The position numbers and the translations under genes are program-made. A DNA stretch of 42,363 bases, taken from Flavobacterium sp. GTDB lineage: Bacteria > Bacteroidota > Bacteroidia > Flavobacteriales > Flavobacteriaceae. The notes under the pieces were generated by a model, which had not been told where the DNA came from, searched no databases, and was given only the letters and a program-made list of their open reading frames with translations. This document shows, piece by piece, positions 33,207 to 39,422 of the stretch (its first letter is position 1; the number at the start of each line of letters is the position of its first letter). The DNA is taken from contig NZ_JAIXUB010000007.1 in the NCBI RefSeq assembly GCF_027484205.1, positions 1-42,363 of the forward strand, read 5' to 3'.

Positions 33207-34780
33207 GGTGTACTTTTTGGTGTTATTGTTCCTGCTAAAGCTGTTGGATATGGTGTGTTAGTATTTTCAGATAGTATAGTGTATTTTATTCTTTGATAGC
33301 TTGCAGTTCCAACAGGATGTAACGTAAGGAATGCCCCTGTATCTGTTAAACCACCCCAAGCTAAATCTTGATAATATTGATTTGGTTGCGTGCCTCCATC
33401 AATAATTTTTATTGCTTCTGCAATTACAGAAATAAAGGATTGTGCCATTTCATTATGTTGAAAATAGTTAGGATTCAAACCATATTTTTTTCGTTCAATA
33501 GCGTTAAAAATAATTGATAAATTAGTTAAATCTGCACTTGGTTCAAGATAAGGTGCAAGCTGTAAAGAATTATCATCAATTAAACTCAAAATATAAGCAT
33601 GAATTAATTCATGAACTATTACATTAGCTTTTGCAATTCGTGTACCATTTTGATTAAAATTTGAATCAATTATGACTAAATAATTAAATGGAATATTAAG
33701 ATTTGTTAATGGATCAACTCTATTATAAGTTGAACCAAAATCAGTGCCTGTCAACACGTCCGTTTTAATTTCAAAAGTATAACCTGTTTGTGGTCCTGTT
33801 TTTAAATTTAATCTATCCAAAATTTTAGTTAATTTTTTGCTTGTAGGTATAGATCCATTTAAAAAATTATTAACAATTGTAGTACTGCAAGGTCCTAAAT
33901 TAGTATTTGTTAACACACTATCAATCATTGTTTCAAAATAAATGTCATCTGTATGATCATCATCTTCAATATCAACAAACGGTTGAGGCATTGTATAAAC
34001 AGTATTTGTGTTACTTGTTGTTGATGAACCCGTTCCTGCTCCGCTTTGCCCTGAAAATCCTGTGTTATTTGAATTGTTTTCTCCTCCTGATGTTGACATA
34101 GTTCCTCCTGTACTATATGAATCATCATAATAAGTATAACAAGACGAACCGCTTGCAATTAATTGCCAAGACCATAGAGGAGCTAGAGTTGATTGACCAC
34201 CTTGTGGTTCGCTAGCATATTGCCAAGTATAGGAAGTTGTACAAATAATATTATCCATTGGGTTCGCTATTTTTGCAGACATTAAACCGTTTTCATCAAA
34301 CTCAGATAAAATATAAATTGGCTGTTTTTGATTTATTTCAGCTAAAGATAATTGTTTTAACTCTTCAGGTGTAAAATCATATTTAACTAAATAAATATCA
34401 TAACTTCCGCTTTCTTTTTCGTTTAATAAAATATTCTCTATTTTTTCTGAACTATGTCTTTTTATAGGTATCGTATAAGATATTTTGCCGTTATATTCAA
34501 TGTATTTTGCAAAATCTTCGTCAATATAAAAATTATTTACAGAATCATAAACAAGTCTGTTCTCTGTTTTTGCCTTGTTTCTAGCTTCAATTTTTCTTTG
34601 AAATTTTACAATATCTAAAGGTTTATTTGTTAGTGTTTTTAAATTTACTGTTTTAAGTATTAATTGATTTTCAGTGTTAGCATTTTCAATAAATTCTTTC
34701 TCTTCTGTGCAACTGTTTAGTAGTAAAACTGTTATACAAATGTATAAAAAGTGTTTTACATTTTTTAATTTTTGATTCAT
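33197..34780 (-). CDS. Putative zinc-metallopeptidase lipoprotein (accessory insert)
   Basis: 527 residues. Lipobox LLNSC (Cys24) followed by TEEKEF, an acidic stretch like the surface-export signal of Bacteroidota lipoproteins. Residues 30-190 form an unrecognised N-terminal region. Residues 222-258 are a Gly/Ser/Thr/Asn linker. The C-terminal half carries KANVIVHELIHAYILSL with the zinc motif HELIH (390-394), and FQHNEMAQSF (441-450) may give a further ligand. Such an arrangement fits a gluzincin-like or SprT-like protease domain, but the exact family is not recognised. Substrate unknown. It is the first gene of a two-gene unit in the segment bounded by the two ppx ends. Confidence 0.85.
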   Translation of the reverse strand: MNQKLKNVKHFLYICITVLLLNSCTEEKEFIENANTENQLILKTVNLKTLTNKPLDIVKFQRKIEARNKAKTENRLVYDSVNNFYIDEDFAKYIEYNGKISYTIPIKRHSSEKIENILLNEKESGSYDIYLVKYDFTPEELKQLSLAEINQKQPIYILSEFDENGLMSAKIANPMDNIICTTSYTWQYASEPQGGQSTLAPLWSWQLIASGSSCYTYYDDSYSTGGTMSTSGGENNSNNTGFSGQSGAGTGSSTTSNTNTVYTMPQPFVDIEDDDHTDDIYFETMIDSVLTNTNLGPCSTTIVNNFLNGSIPTSKKLTKILDRLNLKTGPQTGYTFEIKTDVLTGTDFGSTYNRVDPLTNLNIPFNYLVIIDSNFNQNGTRIAKANVIVHELIHAYILSLIDDNSLQLAPYLEPSADLTNLSIIFNAIERKKYGLNPNYFQHNEMAQSFISVIAEAIKIIDGGTQPNQYYQDLAWGGLTDTGAFLTLHPVGTASYQRIKYTILSENTNTPYPTALAGTITPKSTPCP

Positions 34781-34930
34781 AATCTTGTTGTTTAAGGTTT
34801 ATAATTATATATGAGTACCTTTTTTATAAAAAGGTTGGAACGTGTTGTAACTTTTTTTTCAAAGTCATTAAAGAACAACAAATTATGGAGGGATTTTTTT
34901 TCTAACTTTTAGTCGTTGGTCAATTTTCAT

Positions 34931-35095
34931 AGTCTGCGTATTTATAAAACAACAGCGCAGGACATTCAAATTATACTTTCCAGAGAGCCCGACCAAAGGC
35001 AGTAGTAAAAGCAAATAGAACGCCTGCGCTTAACGCAGACATTTCTAAATTACTTTTCCCTTACTACTTTAAATATGGTCGTATTCTCTGAAAGG
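34931..35095. other. Structured non-coding segment with interlocking inverted repeats
   Basis: Arms: GTCTGCG (34932-34938) with CGCAGAC (35034-35040); GCGCAGG (34955-34961) with CCTGCGC (35023-35029); CTTT/CAGAGA (34976-34986) with TCTCTG/AAAG (35085-35094); CGACC (34990-34994) with GGTCG (35077-35081); AGTAGTAA (35001-35008) with TTACTACT (35061-35068). The first two pairs cross the last three, a pseudoknot-like order. Alternatively the GC arms fold as two local hairpins. No open reading frame and markedly higher GC than its surroundings. Strand of any RNA product is unknown. Confidence 0.7.
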
Positions 35096-35099
35096 AATT

Positions 35100-35228
35100 G
35101 TAAAGCGAAACGCTATAATATTGTATTTAATTTAAATTTATCTTATGGTATCATTTTATTAGTATTTATATTCAAATATAATAGTTTTTTTGAAAGTAAC
35201 ACTATTTTGAATGCAGGACTTAAAAAAA
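35100..35228. other. AT-rich non-coding spacer
   Basis: Almost purely A/T apart from a small hairpin AGCG-AAA-CGCT (35104-35114). No gene seen. It lies between the structured segment and the 21-bp repeat array. The remaining part of the gap (34781-34930) holds only a perfect ACCTTTTT-type hairpin at 34817-34835 and no promoter match I could find. Confidence 0.7.
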
Positions 35229-35444
35229 ACGTATTTTAATACGTCTTGAGGTGGTTTTAATGCGTGTCTGTACGTATTAAAAGTGGCTGGTAACGTATTT
35301 TTATACGTAAGGTAGCGTATTAAATGTGGTCAAGAACGTATAATTATAGGTTCGGAACGTATTAAAAGTAGCACGGAACGTATTAATATACGTTACCTAA
35401 CGTGGTAAAAGTATGTTGGAACGTATTAAAATACGACTAAACAA
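35229..35444. repeat. Iteron-like array of about ten 21/22-bp repeats
   Basis: Units start at about 35229, 35251, 35272, 35293, 35314, 35336, 35357, 35378, 35400 and 35421, spaced 21-22 bp. Two types largely alternate: palindromic ACGTATTTTAATACGT / ACGTATTTTTATACGT / ACGTATTAATATACGT, and ACGTATTAAAAGTGG-like, giving a 42-43 bp super-period. The 5-7 bp between cores varies. The last unit abuts the stop codon of the intact ppx. The 21-bp spacing is two helical turns, so all cores lie on one face of the DNA. Confidence 0.9.
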
Positions 35445-36335
35445 TTAAATTCTATTATAATACATTGCTTTTACAATTCCATCAGAAAGTCCAATTTTTG
35501 GTACATAAATTTGTCGTGCTCCACTCCACTTCATAGCACTTAAATATATTCTCATGGCATGAATAATAACGTCTGCTCTATCAGTATTTAAACCTAATTC
35601 GGCAATTCGTTGTTCATAAGTTAAAGAATTCAAATATTGATATTGCGAATTCAAATATAAAAATGAAAGAGGTTTGTCTTGATGTTTCTCTGATAATTTA
35701 TGGATTTTATTGATGTTTCCACCCGAACCAATTAGCGCAATATTATCAAAAGGTTCACAATTAGTTTTAATCCATTTTTCAATTTCTTGCCAAACGATAT
35801 CATTTACCATATTATTAAGCAAACGAACTGTTCCATTTTTAAATGATTTTGATGCAATCATTTTTCCTTCAGAAAACAAAGAAAATTCAGTACTTCCACC
35901 ACCAACATCTACATATAAATAGGTTTTATCTGAAGCGAGAAAACTATTCAAATCTGAAGAAGCAATAATTGCGGCTTCAACTTTTCCATCAATTATATCG
36001 ATATCAATTTCAGATTTTTGTTTTATAATATCAGTAACTTCTTTACCATTATAAGCTTCACGCATTGCTGAAGTGGCACAAGCTTTATATTTTTCAACTT
36101 TATAAACTTTCATTAAAAGGCGAAAAGCTTCCATGGCATCTACCATTCGATTTATATTTTCTTCTGAAATTTCACCAACGGTAAAGGCATCTTGACCAAG
36201 ACGAATAGGCACACGAATTAATGCCGATTTATTAAACTGCGTTTCCTTTCCTTCTTGTTCTACAATATTAGTTATCAGCAATCTCATGGCATTAGAACCA
36301 ATATCAATTGCTGCATATTTTTTTATTGAAATCAT
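35445..36335 (-). CDS. ppx: Exopolyphosphatase, Ppx/GppA family
   Basis: 296 residues, the short Ppx/GppA form with only the ASKHA ATPase-like core. Motifs: YAAIDIGSNAMRLLI (phosphate loop), ACATSAMREAYNG, YVDVGGGSTEFSLF (second phosphate motif) and IALIGSGGNINKI. It removes terminal phosphate from polyphosphate and/or hydrolyses pppGpp. It follows ppk1 by four bases, so synthesis and degradation are encoded together. Its last ~210 bp are the right-hand copy of the direct repeat found again at 32321-32535, so the 3' end may have been supplied by an integrated cassette. The gene itself is intact. Confidence 0.94.
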   Translation of the reverse strand: MISIKKYAAIDIGSNAMRLLITNIVEQEGKETQFNKSALIRVPIRLGQDAFTVGEISEENINRMVDAMEAFRLLMKVYKVEKYKACATSAMREAYNGKEVTDIIKQKSEIDIDIIDGKVEAAIIASSDLNSFLASDKTYLYVDVGGGSTEFSLFSEGKMIASKSFKNGTVRLLNNMVNDIVWQEIEKWIKTNCEPFDNIALIGSGGNINKIHKLSEKHQDKPLSFLYLNSQYQYLNSLTYEQRIAELGLNTDRADVIIHAMRIYLSAMKWSGARQIYVPKIGLSDGIVKAMYYNRI

Positions 36336-36339
36336 TTAA

Positions 36340-38460
36340 TTAAAACTTGTTATTTATTTCCTCTTCTTGTTGTTTTTTGTAATAATTATAGATTTCGTGT
36401 TGCGCTCTAAAAATAGTTTCGTTTTCTTTTCTTCCTCTATATTTATTGTCTAATTTATCTGAATGTAATCTTGATTTTACATTTCCTTTCCAGCTTATTT
36501 CAAAAGTATCGATTAGTTGTTTTTTGATGTCATCTTGATATATTGGACATGTTACTTCTACTCTACCATCAAGGTTTCTAGTCATAAAATCGGCAGATGA
36601 AATAAACACTTCAGGATTATTTTCATTACCAAAAATAAATACTCTGGAATGTTCCAGATAATTATCAACACAACTGATGGCTTGAATGTTTTCACTCATT
36701 CCTTTTACACCAGGAATTAAGGAACAAATACCTCTAATTTGCAATCTAATTTTCACTCCAGCGTTACTTGCATCGTACAATTTATCAATCATTTCAAAAT
36801 CAGATAAACTATTCATTTTCAAGTCAATATAAGCCGATTTTCCAACTTGAGCATTTAAAATTTCTCTATCAATTAATTTATAAAATTTTGAACGTGAATA
36901 ATGAGGAGAAACAATTAAATGTTTATAACGATGTAATCTATAATTAATATCAAAGAATTCAAATATTTTAGAAATATCTTTCAAAATTTGAGGATGTGCC
37001 GTCAACAAAGTTACATCAGTATAGAATTTTGCTGTTGTTTCGTTGAAATTTCCCGTTGAAATAAATCCATATCGTTTGGTTTTTCCTTCTTCAAGTCTAT
37101 CGATAACACAAATTTTACTATGTACTTTCAAACCTTTAATTCCAAAGATAAGTTCAATTCCTTCTTGCTGCATTTGCTCGGCATAAGAAATATTATTTGC
37201 TTCATCAAAACGAGCTTGCAACTCAATTTGGACAACAACTCGTTTTCCATTTTTTGCTGCATTGATAAGAGAACTAATGATTTGAGAGTTTTTTGCTAAA
37301 CGATAAAGTGTAATTTTAATCGAAGTAACTTTTGGATCTAAAGCAGCTTCACGCAAAAACTTAATCAAGTATGCGTAGGATTGATAAGGTGCAAAAATTA
37401 GATAATCTTTTTGATTAATTTTACTTAAAATACTTCCTTCTAGCGAAAGACCTTTTACAGGAAGCGGACTTTTTTGCTGGTAAAGCAAATCAAATCTTCC
37501 AAGACTTGGAAAATTCATATAATCTCTTCTATTGTGGTATCTTCCTCCAGGAATTATACTATCAGTAGATTCAATTTTCATTCTATTTAAGAAAAAAGCA
37601 AGTGTATCTTTATCGATGGTTTTATCATAAACAAAGCGAACTGGTTCACCTATTCTTCTATCTTTAACGGAAGTTGCAATTTTTTGTAACATACTCTTAC
37701 TCATGTCACTATCAATATCTAATTGAGCATCACGAGTAATTTTAATCATGTGTGCTGCAATTTTTTCATAATCGAAAATATTAAAAATACTATTTAAATT
37801 ATAACGAATTACATCATCTAAAAGCATAATATACTTTTTCTCTCCAACAGCAGGAAGTACTACAATTCGATTAATATTTTTTGGCAATTCAATGAGAGCA
37901 TAACGAATTTCTTTTTTAGGTTTTACTAATCCTAAAACTTTAGATTTAGAATCAGGTTTCATTACTAATTTAACTGCTAAATATCCGGCAGTATCTTTTA
38001 GAAGTGGAAACTCATCTAAATCATTAAGAATAATGGTAACTAATTCAGGACTAACATTATTGATAAAAAAATCGTGAACAAAATTTTGATGTTCTTGAGA
38101 AAGTTCATTTTCATCAACAATAATGATATTTTCTTTTTCAAGCTGCTTTTCAATGATACTTAAAACCTTTAAACTTTCAGATTGTTGTTTAATTACTATA
38201 TCGGTAATATCTTTTACAAGCTGTTGCGCTGAAATACCACCAAGTACTTTCTCTCCTGTTTTACCCGAAAGACTTAACCTTCTTATTGCTGCAAAACGAA
38301 CTCTAAAAAATTCATCTAAATTATTTGAAAAGATTCCTAAAAACCTCAATCTATCTAATAATGGAACTGACTCATCTGCTGCCTCTTGTAATACACGAGC
38401 ATTGAATGCTAGCCAACTTTTTTCTCTATCTATGTAGTTGTAATTTTTTTCTAAACTCAT
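36340..38460 (-). CDS. ppk1: Polyphosphate kinase 1
   Basis: 706 residues, full length. N-terminal domain (YIDREKSWLAFNARVLQEA, FSNNLDEFFRVRFA), head domain, and two phospholipase-D-like C-terminal domains. The autophosphorylated His lies in IKGLKVHSKICVID; a second conserved His region is DNYLEHSRVFIFGN; ATP-site residues lie in LYRLAKNSQIISSL and FISTGNFNE. It polymerises the gamma phosphate of ATP into polyphosphate, reversibly. It lies between a SixA-like phosphatase gene (2 bp upstream) and ppx (4 bp downstream) in a tight operon. Confidence 0.97.
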   Translation of the reverse strand: MSLEKNYNYIDREKSWLAFNARVLQEAADESVPLLDRLRFLGIFSNNLDEFFRVRFAAIRRLSLSGKTGEKVLGGISAQQLVKDITDIVIKQQSESLKVLSIIEKQLEKENIIIVDENELSQEHQNFVHDFFINNVSPELVTIILNDLDEFPLLKDTAGYLAVKLVMKPDSKSKVLGLVKPKKEIRYALIELPKNINRIVVLPAVGEKKYIMLLDDVIRYNLNSIFNIFDYEKIAAHMIKITRDAQLDIDSDMSKSMLQKIATSVKDRRIGEPVRFVYDKTIDKDTLAFFLNRMKIESTDSIIPGGRYHNRRDYMNFPSLGRFDLLYQQKSPLPVKGLSLEGSILSKINQKDYLIFAPYQSYAYLIKFLREAALDPKVTSIKITLYRLAKNSQIISSLINAAKNGKRVVVQIELQARFDEANNISYAEQMQQEGIELIFGIKGLKVHSKICVIDRLEEGKTKRYGFISTGNFNETTAKFYTDVTLLTAHPQILKDISKIFEFFDINYRLHRYKHLIVSPHYSRSKFYKLIDREILNAQVGKSAYIDLKMNSLSDFEMIDKLYDASNAGVKIRLQIRGICSLIPGVKGMSENIQAISCVDNYLEHSRVFIFGNENNPEVFISSADFMTRNLDGRVEVTCPIYQDDIKKQLIDTFEISWKGNVKSRLHSDKLDNKYRGRKENETIFRAQHEIYNYYKKQQEEEINNKF

Positions 38461-38462
38461 AA

Positions 38463-38948
38463 TTAAATATCACGTGGAAAAATAATTTTATTGGTTTTAC
38501 CTCTATTAATATCGTCCCAACTTGTTGTTTCAAATATAATTGATACAAATCCAGATGTAGGAACATTATCAATAAAAATATCTCCAAATTTATTAACAAA
38601 ATCTGTAATTGCGCTATTATGACCAAAAAGAATAAGATTATTATAACTATTTGAAGAAGATTTAACAATTTGTTCAAGTTGATTAACATCAAAAGTGTAG
38701 AGACTTTTCAAAAAAGTAGCTTTTGTGATGTCAATATTCCAATGTTCTAAAAATATTTTTGCAGTTTCAGAAGTTCTTTTTGAACTACTTGATATAATTA
38801 ATGAATCATGGTCGATAAATAATTTTGATTTATGGGCAACTTTAATGGATTTATCTATTCCAACTTCTAATAGTGGTCTATCAAAATCATTTAGATAATA
38901 TTCCAATGATGCTTTAGCGTGTCGTATGAGTATTATTTTTTTCATCAT
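38463..38948 (-). CDS. SixA-like histidine phosphatase
   Basis: 161 residues of the branch-1 histidine phosphatase superfamily, SixA-like size. The phosphohistidine motif is ILIRHAKAS (His about 9); the second part is ISSSSKRTSETAKIF, and the C-terminal His lies in LFGHNSAITDFVNKF. E. coli SixA dephosphorylates phosphocarrier histidines; the substrate here is unknown. Start: two adjacent ATGs (38948, 38945). First gene of the polyphosphate operon, two bases before ppk1. Confidence 0.9.
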   Translation of the reverse strand: MMKKIILIRHAKASLEYYLNDFDRPLLEVGIDKSIKVAHKSKLFIDHDSLIISSSSKRTSETAKIFLEHWNIDITKATFLKSLYTFDVNQLEQIVKSSSNSYNNLILFGHNSAITDFVNKFGDIFIDNVPTSGFVSIIFETTSWDDINRGKTNKIIFPRDI

Positions 38949-39422
38949 TTCACTTTTTAGTTATTAACAATACAAATAATTGAATAAAACAAATAATTAT
39001 TGTAAGAAATTTTAAGTTAAATATTGTATTTTAAACCATTTATCCGTTATTTTTTGCACTTTATCGATTATTTTCTTGTGTATAATAAAAATGCTTTCTA
39101 ATTTCGACAAATAATTGATGAATCCAAAAAATCATCTTTTATGATACAAAAATATAAAAAAAAGCACAAAAAAAGTAGAACAAAATCTACAACAATAATG
39201 TAAAAAAGTTAGTAATAATAAGGGATTACAAAGATTTTTGATTAAAAAATGACATTTTATCGAGTTTTAATGTAATTCATAGATAAAATAGTAAAATTGA
39301 AATATTTGAAACTATTTTTGGACCGTGTAAAATTTTGCCTCATTGTTAATAACTTTTTTAACAATGAAACCCAAACAAAAAATAAATATAGCATGATACA
39401 ATTTATGCCTAAAACCCAGCTT
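38949..39422. other. Intergenic region between divergent genes
   Basis: 474 bp with no credible gene. It must hold the promoter of the sixA-ppk1-ppx operon (minus) and of the DUF11 protein (plus). For the latter, TTG (39306) with 21 bp to AAATTTTG (39330-39337) is a weak candidate. A 5-bp hairpin GTAGA/TCTAC (39175-39190), followed by a T run on the minus strand, is terminator-like but serves no known gene. Confidence 0.5.

Noticed and set aside
33925..34158. 77-codon minus-strand frame inside the metallopeptidase-like gene
   Set aside because: Alternate-frame reading of the low-complexity Gly/Ser/Thr linker.
34931..35040. Integron attC site
   Set aside because: The nested 7-mer arms look like R and L boxes, but they lack the GTTRRRY/RYYYAAC core, the spacers between arms are 16 and 4 nt, and there is no integrase.
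35229..35444. CRISPR array
   Set aside because: Repeat cores are about 15 bp with 5-7 bp between them, degenerate and alternating between two types. There are no 25-40 bp spacers and no cas genes.
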